Of a stretch of DNA of 64,000 bases, positions 51,101 through 63,000 are shown in pieces. Every line of letters begins with the position of its first letter. Position 1 is the first letter of the stretch. This DNA comes from Brassica napus (Eukaryota; Streptophyta; Magnoliopsida; Brassicales; Brassicaceae), in contig NC_063439.1 in the NCBI RefSeq assembly GCF_020379485.1, positions 9,216,466 to 9,280,465 on the forward strand. Direction: 5' to 3'. The position numbers and the translations under genes were made by a program. The notes under the pieces were generated by a model. The model saw nothing but the letters and a program-made list of their open reading frames with translations. It had not been told where the DNA came from and searched no databases.

Positions 51101-54100
51101 TGTTTGTTGATAGATGGAGTATTCTTTTACATTTTTTGATGAATAGTTGTATTTTTAAAATATAATTCTCAAAAGTTCTATTTTAGGAAAGTTTCCATTT
51201 TGTTGAATAATAGTGTGGATTTGGGGTTTTGATTTAGAAATTAGGATAACAAGAATTGTTTGTTGATAGATGGAGTATTCTTTTAGATTTTTTGATCAAT
51301 AGTTGTATTTTTAAATATAATTATCAAAATTCTACTTTAGGAAAGTTTTCATTGTCTATAGAAATATTGTAGATTTGGGGTTGTGATTTAGAAATTAGGA
51401 TAACAATATTTTTTGTTGATATATGAGTATTTGTTTAGATTTTTGGATCAATAGGTTGTTTATCTTAGATAAAATTCTCAAAACTTCTATTTTTAGAAAG
51501 TTTTCATTTTTATTGAGAAATATTGTAGAGTTAGGGTTGTGATTTAGAATTTAGGATAACAAGAAATTTTGTTGATAGATGAGTATTCTTTGAGGATTTT
51601 TGATCAATAAGTTGTATTTTTAAGATAAAATTCTCAAAAAATCTATTTTAGGAAAGTTTTATTTTTAATTGGAAATATTGTAGATTTGGGGTTCAGATTA
51701 AAAATATTAGAACAACAAGAATTTTTGTTAATAGGTGAGCATTCTTTTAAAAGTTTTGATCAATAGGTTGTATATTTTATATAAAATTCTCAAAAATTTT
51801 ATTTTTAGAAAGTTTTCATTTTTGAGAATAATAGTGTGGATTTGGGGTTTTGATTTAGAAATTACGATAACAAAAATTATTTGTTGATAGATGGAGTATT
51901 CTTTTACATTTTTTGATGAATAGTTGTATTTTTTAAATATAATTATCAAAAGTTCTATTTTAGGAAAGTTTTCATTTTGGTGAATAATAGTGTGGATTTG
52001 GGGTTTTGATTTAGAAATTAGGATAACAAGAATTGTTTGTTTAATGATGGAGTATTCTTTTAGATTTTTTGATCAATAGTTGTTATTTTTAATATAATTA
52101 TCAAAAGTTCTATCTTAGGAAAGTTTTCATTGTCTATAGAAATATTGTAGATTTGGAGTTGTGATTTAGAAATTAGGATAACAATATTTTTTGTTGATAT
52201 ATGAGTTTGTTTAGATTTTTTGATCAATAGGTTATATTTTAGATAAAATTCTCAAAACTTCTATTTTTAGAAAGTTTTCATTTTTATTGAGAAATATTGT
52301 AGAGTTAGGGTTGTGATTTAGAATTTAGGATAACAAGAAATTTTGTTGAGAGATGAGTATTCTTTGAGGATTTTTGATCAATAAGTTGTATTTTAAAGAT
52401 AAAATTCTCAAAAATCTATTTTAGGAACGTTTTATTTTTATTTGGAAATATTGTAGATTTGGGGTTCAGATTAAAAATATTAGAACAACAAGAATTTTTG
52501 TTGATAGGTGAGCATTTTTTAAAAAGTTTTGATCACTAGGTTGTATATTTTATATAAAATTCTCAAAAATTCTATTTTTGGAAAGTTTCATTTTTGTGAA
52601 TAATAGTGTGGATTTGGGGTTTTGATTTAGAAATTAGGATAAAAGAATTTTTTGTTGATAGATGGAGTATTCTTTAACATTTTTTGATGAATAGTTGTAT
52701 TGTTAAAATATAATTCTCAAAAATTCTATTTTAGGAAAGTTTCCATTTTGATGAATAATAGTGTGGATTTGGGGTTTTGATTTAGAAATTAGGATAACAA
52801 GAATTGTTTGTTGAAAGATGGAGTATTCTTTTAGATTTTTTGATCAATAGTTGTATTTTTTAAATATAATTCTCAAAAGTTCTATTTTAGAAAAGTTTTC
52901 ATTGTCTATAGAAATATTGTAGATTTGGGGTTGTGATTTAGAAATTAGGATAACAATATTTTTTGTTGATGTATGAGTATTTTTTTTAGATTTTTTGATC
53001 AATAGGTTGTATATTTTAGATAAAATTCTCAAAACTTCTATTTTTAGAAAGTTTTCATTTTTATTGAGAAATATTGTAGATTTAGGGTTGTAATTTAGAA
53101 TTTAGGATAACAAGAAATTTTGTTGATAGATGAGTATTCTTTGAGGATTTTTGATCAATAAGTTGTATTTTTAAGATAAAATTCTCAAAAAATCTATTTT
53201 AGGAAAGTTTTATTTTTATTTGGAAATATTGTAGATTTGGGGTTCAGATTAAAAATATTAGAACAACAAGAATTTTTGTTGATAGGTGAGCATTTTTTTA
53301 AAAGTTTTGATCACTAGGTTGTATATTTTATATAAAATTCTCAAAAATTCTATTTTTGGAAAGTTTCATTTTTGTGAATAATAGTGTGGATTTGGGGTTT
53401 TGATTTAGAAATTAGGATAACAAGAATTGTTTGTTGATAGATGGAGTATTCTTTTACATTTTTTGATGAATAGTTGTATTTTTAAAATATAATTCTCAAA
53501 AGTTCTATTTTAGGAAAGTTTCAATTTTGATGAATAATAGTGTGGATTTGGGGTTTTGATTTAGAAATTAGGATAACAAGAATTGTTTGTTGAAAGATGG
53601 AGTATTCTTTTAGATTTTTTTATCAATAGTTGTATTTTTTAAATATAATTCTCAAAAGTTCTATTTTAGGAAAGTTTTCATTGTCTATAGAAATATTGTA
53701 GATTTGGAGTTGTGATTTAGAAATTAGGATAACAATATTTTTTGTTGATGTATGAGTATTTGTTTAGATTTTTTGATCAATAGGTTATATTTTAGATAAA
53801 TTCTCAAAACTTCTATTTTTAAAAAGTTTTCATTTTTATTGAGAAATATTGTAGAGTTAGGGTTGTGATTTAGAATTTAGGATAACAAGAAATTTTGTTG
53901 ATAGATGAGTATTCTTTGAGGATTTTTGATCAATAAGTTGTATTTTTAAGATAAAATTCTCAAAAAATCTATTTTAGGAAAGTTTTATTTTTATTTGGAA
54001 ATATTGTAGATTTGGGGTTCAGATTAAAAATATTAGAACAACAAGAATTTTTGTGGATAGGTGAGCATTTTTATAAAAGTTTTGATTAATAGGTTGTATA

Positions 54101-57100
54101 TTTTATATAAAATTCTCAAAAATTCTATTTATGGAAAGTTTCATTTTTGTGAATAATAGTGTGGATTTGGGGTTTTGATTTAGAAATTAGGATAACAAGA
54201 ATTGTTTGTTGATAGATGGAGTATTCTTTTACATTTTTTTATGAATAGTTGTATTTTTAAAATATAATTCTCAAAAGTTCTATTTTAGGAAAGTTTCCAT
54301 TTTGATGAATAATAGTGTGGATTTGGGGTTTTGATTTAGAAATTAGGATAACAAGAATTGTTTGTTTAATGATGGAGTATTATTTTAGATTTTTAACGAA
54401 TAATTGTAATTTTAAAATATAATTATCAAAAGTTCTATTTTAGGAAAGTTTTCATTGTCTATAGAAATATTGTAGATTTGGGGTTGTGATTTAGAAATTA
54501 GGATAACAATATTTTTTGTTGATATATGAGTATTTGTTTAGATTTTTGGATCAATAGGTTGTTTATCTTAGATAAAATTCTCAAAACTTCTATTTTTAGA
54601 AAGTTTTCATTTTTATTGAGAAATATTGTAGAGTTAGGGTTGGGATTTTTGAATTTAGGATAACAAGAAATTTTGTTGATAGATGAGTATTCTTTGAGGA
54701 TTTTTGATCAATAAGTTGTATTTTTAAGATAAAATTCTCAAAAATCTATTTTAGGAAAGTTTTATTTTTAATTGGAAATATTGTAGATTTGGGGTTCAGA
54801 TTAAAAATATTAGAACAACAAGAATTTTTGTTAATAGGTGAGCATTCTTTTAAAAGTTTTGATCAATAGGTTGTATATTTTATATAAAATTCTCAAAAAT
54901 TCTATTTTTGGAAAGTTTTCATTTTTGTGAATAATAGTGTGGATTTGGGGTTTTGATTTAGAAATTAGGATAACAAGAATTGTTTGTTGATAGATGGAGT
55001 ATTCTTTTACATTTTTTGATGAATAGTTGTATTTTTTAAAATATAATTCTCAAAAGTTATATTTTAGAAAAAAAAATTTTTTGGTGAATAATAGTGTGGA
55101 TTTGGGGTTTTGATATAGAAATTAGGATAACAAGAATTGTTTGTTTACAGATGGAGTATTCTTTTAGATTTTTTGATCAATAGTTGTATTTTTTAAATAT
55201 AATTATCAAAAGTTCTATTTTAGGAAAGTTTTCATTGTATATAGAAATATTGTAGATTTGGGGTTGTGGTTTAGAAATTAGGATAAAAATATATTTTTTT
55301 GATGTATGAGTATTTTTTAGATTTTTTTTATCAATAGGTTGTATATTTTAGATAAAATTCTCAAAACTTCTATTTTTAGAAAGTTTTCATTTTTATTGAG
55401 AAATATTGTAGATTAAAGGTTGTGATTTAGAATTTAGGATAACAAGAAATTTTGTTGATAGATGAGTATTCTTTGTGGACTTTTGATCAATAAGTTGTAT
55501 TTTTATGATAAAATTCTCAAAAGTGTTATTTAGGAAAGTTTTATTTTTATTGGGAAATATTGTAGATTTGGGGTTCAGATTTAAAATATTAGAACAACAA
55601 GAATTTTTGTTGATAGGTGAGCATTCTTTTAAAAGTTTTGATCAATAGGTTGTATATTTTATATAAAATTCTCAAAAATTCTATTTTTGGAAAGTTTTCA
55701 TTTTTGTGAATAATAGTGTGGATTTGGGGTTTTGATTTAGAAATTAGGATAACAAGAATTGTTTGTTGATAGATGGAGTATTCTTTTACATTTTTTGATG
55801 AATAGTTGTATTTTTTAAAATATAATTCTCAAAAGTTATTTTTTAGAAAAATTTTCTTTTTGGTGAATAATAGTGTGGATTTGGGGTTTTGATTTAGAAA
55901 TTAGGATAACAAGAATTGTTTGTTTACAGATGGAATATTCTTTTAGATTTTTTGATCAATAGTTGTATTTTTATAATATAATTATCAAAAGTTCTATTTT
56001 AGGAAAATTTTCATTGTATATAGAAATATTGTAGATTTGGGGTTGTGGTTTAGAAATTAGGATAAAAATATATTTTTTTGATGTATGAGTATTTTTTTAG
56101 ATTTTTTTTATCAATTGGTTGTATATTTTAGATAAAATTCTCAAAACTTCTATTTTTAGAAAGTTTTCATTTTTATTGAGAAATATTGTAGATTAAAGGT
56201 TGTGATTTAGAATTTAGGATAACAAGAAATTTTGTTGATAGATGAGTATTCTTTGTGGACTTTTGATCAATAAGTTGTATTTTTAAGATAAAATTCTCAA
56301 AAGTGTTATTTAGGAAAGTTTTATTTTTATTGGGAAATATTGTAGATTTGGGGTTCAGATTAAAAATATTAGAACAACAAGAATTTTTGTTGATAGGTGA
56401 GCATTCTTTTAAAAGTTTTGATCAATAGGTTGTATATTTTATATAAAATTCTCAAAAATTCTATTTTTGGAAAGTTTTCATTTTTGTGAATAATAGTGTG
56501 GATTTGGGGTTTTGATTTAGAAATTTGGATAACAAGAATTGTTTGTTGATAGATGGAGTATTCTTTTACATTTTTTGATGAATAGTTGTATTTTTTAAAA
56601 TATAATTCTCAAAAGTTATATTTTAGAAAAATTTTCTTTTTGGTGTATAATAGTGTGGATTTGGGGTTTTGATTTAGAAATTAGGATAACAAGAATTGTT
56701 TGTTTACAGATGGAGTATTCTTTTAGATTTTTTGATCAATAGTTGTATTTTTTAAATATAATTATCAAAAGTTCTATTTTAGGAAAGTTTTCATTGTATA
56801 TAGAAATATTGTAGATTTGGGGTTGTGGTTTAGAAATTAGGATAAAAATATATTTTTTTGATGTATGAGTATTTTTTTAGATTTTTTTTATCAATAGGTT
56901 GTATATTTTAGATAAAATTGTCAAAACTTCTATTTTTAGAAAGTTTTCATTTTTATTGAGAAATATTGTAGATTTACGGTTGTGATTTAGAATTTAGGAT
57001 AACAAGAAATTTTGTTGATAGATGAGTATTCTTTGAGGTTTTTTGATCAATAGGTTGTATATTTTAGATGAAATTTTCAAAACTTCTATTTTTTGAAAGT

Positions 57101-59355
57101 TTTAATTTTTATTGAGAAATATTGTAGAGTTAGAGTTGTGATTTAGAATTTAGGATAACAAGAAATTTTGTTGATAGATGAGTATTCCTTGTGGACCTTT
57201 GATTAATAAGTTGTATTTTTAAGATAAAATTCTCAAAAGTGTTATTTAGGAAAGTTTTATTTTTATTGGGAAATATTGTAGATTTGTGGTTCAGATTAAA
57301 AATATTAGAACAACAAGAATTTTTGCTGATAGGTGAGCATTCTTTTAAAAGTTTTGATCAATAGGTTGTATATTTTATATAAAATTCACAAAATTCTATT
57401 TTTGGAAAGTTTCATTTTTGTGAATAATAGTGTGGATTTGGGGTTTTGATTTAGAAAGTACGATAACAAAAATTATTTGTTGATAGATGGAGTATTCTTT
57501 TACATTTTTTGATGAATAGTTGTATTTTTTAAATATAATTATCAAAAGTTCTATTTTAGGAAAGTTTTCATTTAGGTGAATAATAGTGTGTATTTGGGGT
57601 TTTGATTTAAAAATTAGGATAACAAGAATTGTTTGTTTAATGATGGAGTATTCTTTTAGATTTTTTGACGAATAATTGTAATTTTTAAATATAATTATCA
57701 AAAGTTCTATTTTAGGAAAGTTTTCATTGTCTATAGAAATATTGTAGATTTGGAGTTGTGATTTAGAAATTAGGATAACAATATTTTTTGTTGATGTATG
57801 AGTATTTGTTTAGATTTTTTGATCAATAGGTTATATTTTAGATAAAATTCTCAAAACTTCTATTTTTAAAAAGTTTTCATATTTATTGAGAAATATTGTA
57901 GAGTTAGGGTTGTGATTTAGAATTTAGGATAACAAGAAATTTTTTTGAGAGATGAGTATTCTTTGAGGATTTTTGATCAATAAGTTGTATTTTTAAGATA
58001 AAATTCTCAAAAAATCTATTTTAGGAACGTTTTATTTTTATTTGGAAATATTGTAGATTTGGGGTTCAGATTAAAAATATTAGAACAACATGAATTTTTG
58101 TTGATAGGTGAGCATTTTTTTAAAAGTTTTGATCACTAGGTTGTATATTTTATATAAAATTCTCAAAAATTCTATTTTTGGAAAGTTTCATTTTTGTGAA
58201 TAATAGTGTGGATTTGGGGTTTTGATTTAGAAATTAGGATAACAAGAATTGTTTGTTGATAGATGGAGTATTCTTTTACATTTTTTGATGAATAGTTGTA
58301 TTTTTAAAATATAATTCTCAAAAGTTCTATTTTAGGAAAGTTTCCATTTTGATGAATAATAGTGTGGATTTGGGGTTTTGATTTAGAAATTAGGATAACA
58401 AGAATTGTTTGTTGAAAGATGGAGTATTCTTTTAGATTTTTTGATCAATAGTTGTATTTTTTAAATATAATTCTCAAAAGTTCTATTTTAGAAAAGTTTT
58501 CATTGTCTATAGAAATATTGTAGATTTGGGGTTGTGATTTAGAAATTAGGATAACAATATTTTTTGTTGATGTATGAGTATTTTTTTTAGATTTTTTGAT
58601 CAATAGGTTGTATATTTTAGATAAAATTCTCAAAACTTCTATTTTTTGAAAGTTTTCATTTTTATTGAGAAATATTGTAGATTTAGGGTTGTAATTTAGA
58701 ATTTAGGATAACAAGAAATTTTGTTGATAGATGAGTATTCGTTGAGGATTTTTGATCAATAAGTTGTATTTTTAAGATAAAATTATCAAAAAATCTATTT
58801 TCGGAAAGTTTTATTTTTATTTGGAAATATTGTAGATTTGGGGTTCAGATTAAAAATATTAGAACAACAAGAATTTTTGTTGATAGGTGAGCATTTTTTT
58901 AAAAGTTTTGATCACTAGGTTGTATATTTTATATAAAATTCTCAAAAATTCTATTTTTGGAAAGTTTCATTTTTGTGAATAATAGTGTGGATTTGGGGTT
59001 TTGATTTTGAAATTAGGATAACAAGAATTGTTTGTTGATAAATGGAGTATTCTTTTACATTTTTTGATGAATAGTTGTATTTTTAAAATATAATTCTCAA
59101 AATTTATATTTTAAGAAAGTTTCCATTTTGACAAATAATAGTGTGGATTTGGGGTTTTGATTTAGAAATTAGGATAACAAGAATTGTTTGTTGATAGATG
59201 GAGTATTCTTTTAGATTTTTTGATGAATAGTTGTATTTTTTAAATATAATTATCAAAAGTTCTATTTTAGGAAAGTTTTCATTGTCTATAGAAATATTGT
59301 AGATTTGGGATTGTGATTTAGAAATTAGGATAACAATATTTTTTGTTGATGTATG

Positions 59356-59446
59356 AGTATTTGTTTAGATTTTTTTATCAACATGTTATATTTTGAGAAT
59401 TTTATCTAAAATATAACCTATTGATAAAAAAATATAAACAAATACT
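59356..59446. repeat. Inverted (fold-back) satellite segment
   Basis: A plus-orientation arm (59356-59394) is followed by a 13-base spacer and a 39-base arm (59408-59446) that is its reverse complement at 36 of 39 positions. The right arm plus spacer is a reversed copy of the monomer junction GTATTTGTTTAGATTTTTT to TAGATAAAATTCTCA. Plus orientation resumes at CTTTGAGGAATTTTGATCAG, so most of one type-A monomer was replaced. It is the only inverted unit I noticed in the array. Confidence 0.85.
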
Positions 59447-61271
59447 TTGAGGAATTTTGATCAGTAAGATGTATTGTTAAGATAAAATTCTCAAAGAGTC
59501 TATTTTATGAAAGTTTATTTTTATTGGGAAATATTGTAGATTTGGGGTTCAGATTAAAAATATTAGAACAACAAGAATTTTTGTTGATAGGTGAGCATTC
59601 TTTTAAAAGTTTTGATCAATAGGTTGTATATTTTATATAAAATTCACAAAAATTCTATTTTTTGAAAGTTTTCATTTTTGTGAATAATAGTGTGGATTTG
59701 GGGTTTTGATTTAGAAATTAGGATAACAAGAATTGTTTGTTGATAGATGGAGTATTCTTTTACATTTTTTGATGAATAGTTGTATTTTTTTAAATATAAT
59801 TCTCAAAAGTTATATTTTAGAAAAAAATTCTTTTTGGTGAATAATAGTGTGGATTTGGGGTTTTGATTTAGAAATTAGGATAACAAGAATTGTTTTTTTA
59901 CAGATGGAGTATTCTTTTAGATTTTTTTATGAATAGTTGTATTTTTTAAATATAATTCTCAAAAGTTCTATTTGAAAAAAGTTTTCATTTTGGTGAATTA
60001 AAGTGTGGATTTGGGGTTTTGATTTAGAAATTAGGATAACAAGAATTGCTTGTTTATAGATGGAGTATTCTTTTAGATTTTTTGACCAATAGTTGTATAT
60101 TTTAAATATAATTATCAAAACTTCTATTTTAGGAAAGTTTTCATTGTATATAGAAATATTGTAGATTTGAGGTTGTGATTTAGAAATTAGGATAACAATA
60201 TTTTTTTTTGATGTATGAGTATTTTTTTTAGATATTTTGATCAATAGGTTGTATATTTTAGATAAAATTCTCAAAACTTCTATTTTTAGAAATTTTTTAT
60301 TTTTATTGAGAAATATTGTAGATTTAGGGTTGTGATTTAGAAGTTAGGATAACAAGAAATTTGGTTGATAAATGAGTATTCTTTGAGGATTTTTGATCAA
60401 TAGGTTGTATATTTTAGATGAAATTTTCAAAACTTCTATTTTAAGAAAGTTCTCATTTTTATTGAGAAATATAGTAGAGTTAGGGTTGTGATTTAGAATT
60501 TAGGATAACAAGAAATTTTGTTGATGGATGAGTATTCTTTGAGGATTTTTTATCAATAATTTGTATTTTTAAGATAAAATTCTCAAAAAATATATTTTAG
60601 AAAAGTTCTATATTATTGGGAAATATTGTAGATTTGGGGTTCAGATTAAAAATATTAGAACAACAATAATTTTTGTTGATAGGTGAGCATTCTTTTAAAA
60701 GGTTAGATCAATAGGTTGTATATTTTATATAAAATTTTCAAAATTCTATTTTGGGAAAGTTTCAATTTTGTGAATAATAGTGTGGATTTGGGGTTTTGAT
60801 TTAGAAATTAGGATGACAAGAATTGTTTGTTGATAGATGGCGTATTCTTTTACATTTTTTGATGAATAGTTGTATTTTTTAAATATAATTCTCAAAAGTT
60901 CTATTTTAGGAAAGTTTTCATTTTGGTGAATAATAGTGTGGACTTGAGGTTTTGATTTAGAAATTAGGATAACAAGAATTGTTTGTTGATAGATGGAGTA
61001 TTCTTTTAGATTTTTTGATCAATAGTTATATTTTTTAAATATAATTATCACAAGTTCTATTTTAGGAAAGTTTTCATTTTCTATAGAAATATTGAAGATT
61101 TAGGGTTGTGATTTAGAAATTAGGATAACAATATTTTTTGTTGATGTATGAGTATTTTTTTTAGATTTTTTAATCAATAGGTTGTATATTTTAGATAAAA
61201 TTCTCAAAACTTCTATTTTTAGAAGTTTTCATTTTTATTGAGAAATACTGTAGAGTAAGGGTTGTGATTTA

Positions 61272-61690
61272 TAATAGGGAAAACTGTTTTTTTAAGAGCA
61301 AAAAAATGGTAACTATGTCCCTTTAGACTAATCTATATTTTGTGTCATATTTTCATATAACACCCTTTAATATTTTTGAAAATAAATTTAATAAATAGTT
61401 TTACAAACAAAACAAATTTGGAAAAATAATAACTTTTGATAAAATACCTATATGAACTTATTGATATTTTTTCCAGTTATAAAAAGTTAAAATTATAAAT
61501 TTCATATTATGTTCTAAATAAAGTAGAAATGACATTCTACGAAGTAGATAACGAAATCCACTTTTTTCATTGAATCTACAATGTTTAGAATACGTGATCT
61601 ACATAAATAGGAGTATTCTAAAAATATTTAGAATACACATTCCGCGCTTAACCTATCGTTCTAAAATCTTTAGAAATCAAAATCTACACA
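61272..61690. mobile_element. Possible MULE-like or other TE fragment at the right edge of the satellite
   Basis: The satellite stops abruptly at GTTGTGATTTA and is followed by GGGAAAACTGTTTTTTTAAG, then ATGGTAACTATGTCCCTTTA. This resembles terminal sequences of Brassicaceae Mutator-like elements. A CATTCTACGAAGTAGATAAC stretch near 61532 and ATTCCGCGCTTAACCTA near 61639 look like remnants of other elements. No matching far-end inverted repeat was identified, so the class is tentative. Confidence 0.35.
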
Positions 61691-62367
61691 TTAAAAATGA
61701 TTATAATCAACTAAAACTGTTAAAACTCTCACATTCAAATTTTGTGATCCATGGTTTAAAATTTTTGTTATGAAAAAAATAAAATGATTACAAAATCATA
61801 TAAGTAAAAAGTATAATTTAAATAATTATTAAGATTAATAAATATATATATATATATATATCATTTTAAATTAAATTATAAACCATATCAAATACATAAA
61901 TATTTTAGTTTCAAAATTTAATCTGAACAATGTTTTGATAAAAGATTTGAATGAACATTAATAACTATATTTTTTAAAAAAAATATAAATTACTAAAACT
62001 ATTAATCCCATGAAAATTTTGTTGTCAGTAATTTAAAATTTTTACTATAAAAGATACAAATAATCAAACAATCAAATGAGTAGAAAACATCATTTAATAG
62101 ATATTAATATTAATATTAAAAATTCAATATGTATATTAATATCATTTAAAATTTAATTACATATCATATCAAACAGATTAAAAAAATTGTTTGGATTAAT
62201 AAATTAATTTAATTTTATGATCTTACTAATTTAATTATATATTTCATAGTTAATGACTTTTAATTATTCATTATATAGTTATTATTTCATGTAGAAACAT
62301 ATAATATATATATAATTATTTATATATATATATAATATATATATAATTATTTATATATATAACCTAG
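61691..62367 (+). mobile_element. Helitron-like segment, right copy
   Basis: Homologous in direct orientation to 17628-18277. It ends in AACCTAG|T (CTAG at 62364-62367) like the left copy. The GC hairpin of the left copy is missing here; its place is taken by an expanded TA/ATAATTATT microsatellite (about 62299-62360). The terminus is therefore probably defective. No coding sequence. Confidence 0.6.
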
Positions 62368-62570
62368 TATAATCATTAAATTTAAATTCATATTTATATT
62401 TATATGCTATACATAATCTTTACGTGGTAGTTACAATATTCTAATCGTACATATACATATATTGTAAATATATTATTATAGATATTTAATTGATATAAAA
62501 AATATTTGTCAAGACAAAACAAAATTATTCTCAAAGCACTTGAAATAATATATATATATATATATATATA
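62368..62570. other. AT-rich spacer with TA microsatellite
   Basis: No gene seen. A TA dinucleotide run occupies about 62549-62570 directly before the tandem repeat pair. Confidence 0.5.
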
Positions 62571-63000
62571 CTAATAAAATAGACTTTTGAGTCTCCATAG
62601 AGCGTCAAAATCACCAAAAAAACTTCTCCAGAAAGATGCCACATGACATTATTATTAAACACAAAAATAAATAATAAGTAAATATACAATATAAGAAAAA
62701 ATATATAATAAGTAAATATACGATATAAAAATAGAAATATTACATTAAACATATAACTTAATATTATCATTTGATATAAAAGCAAATTCTATACTAATAA
62801 AATGGACCTTTTGAGGCTCCATAGAGCGTCAACATCACCGAAAACTTCTTCAGAAAGATGCCACGTGACATTATTATTATAAAAAAAAATATACAATAAA
62901 AAAATACATAATAAGTAATTATACGATATAAGAAATATAAATATTACACTAAACATATAATGTAATATTATCATTTGATATAAAAGCAAAAAATTAGAAT
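62571..63000. repeat. Tandem repeat pair of about 220 bp
   Basis: Unit 1 (62571-62792) and unit 2 (62793-63000) share CTAATAAAAT[A/G]GAC, CTCCATAGAGCGTCAA, CAGAAAGATGCCAC[A/G]TGAC and TTGATATAAAAGCAAA. The start of unit 2, TCTATACTAATAAAATGG, resembles a Helitron 5' end but is preceded by T rather than A. More diverged copies with AAGTAAATATACAATATAAG and ATTACATTAAACATCTAT continue to about 63440. Confidence 0.7.

Larger units (their letters stand above)
18278..61271 (+). repeat. 43-kb satellite array, about 156-bp monomer, five-monomer higher-order repeat
   Basis: The whole interval is head-to-tail copies of an AT-rich monomer. Each starts near GATCAATAGGTTGTAT and carries AAAATTCTCAAAA, a C-TATTTT-AG block, GTAGATTTGGGGTT, and the best-conserved core GATTTAGAAATTAGGATAAC followed by a GTTGATAGATG[G]AGTATTC end. 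Five monomer types alternate in fixed order, giving a period of about 780 bp. The type-C start GATC[A/C]CTAGG or its equivalent occurs at 21040, 21820, 22600, 23382, 24162, 24942, 25718, 26494, 27271 and 28051. At 156 bp per monomer the array holds about 275 copies, not counting the unsized gap. Edge monomers (18.3-20.5 kb and after about 59.3 kb) are more irregular. The monomer length and sequence differ from the Arabidopsis 178-bp and Brassica 176-bp centromeric repeats as I know them. Function, if any, is unknown. Confidence 0.97.

Noticed and set aside
19000..60274. Recurring minus-strand frames of 62-115 residues (MRIIFKKYNYSSKN..., MRILSKIYNLLIKK..., MRILYKIYNLL...)
   Set aside because: They are translations of satellite monomers, recur with the 156-bp period, break at small indels and have AT-driven composition. 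The 38943-39143 frame runs through the N gap.
18278..61271. CRISPR array or bacterial repeat system
   Set aside because: Repeats are contiguous 156-bp monomers without unique spacers in a plant context; this is satellite DNA.
18278..61271. Known Arabidopsis (178 bp) or Brassica (176 bp) centromeric satellite
   Set aside because: Monomer length and sequence do not fit what I know of those repeats.
62531..62989. Two similar minus-strand frames starting MLLYQMIIL
   Set aside because: They are translations of the two tandem repeat units; low complexity and unlike any protein family I know.
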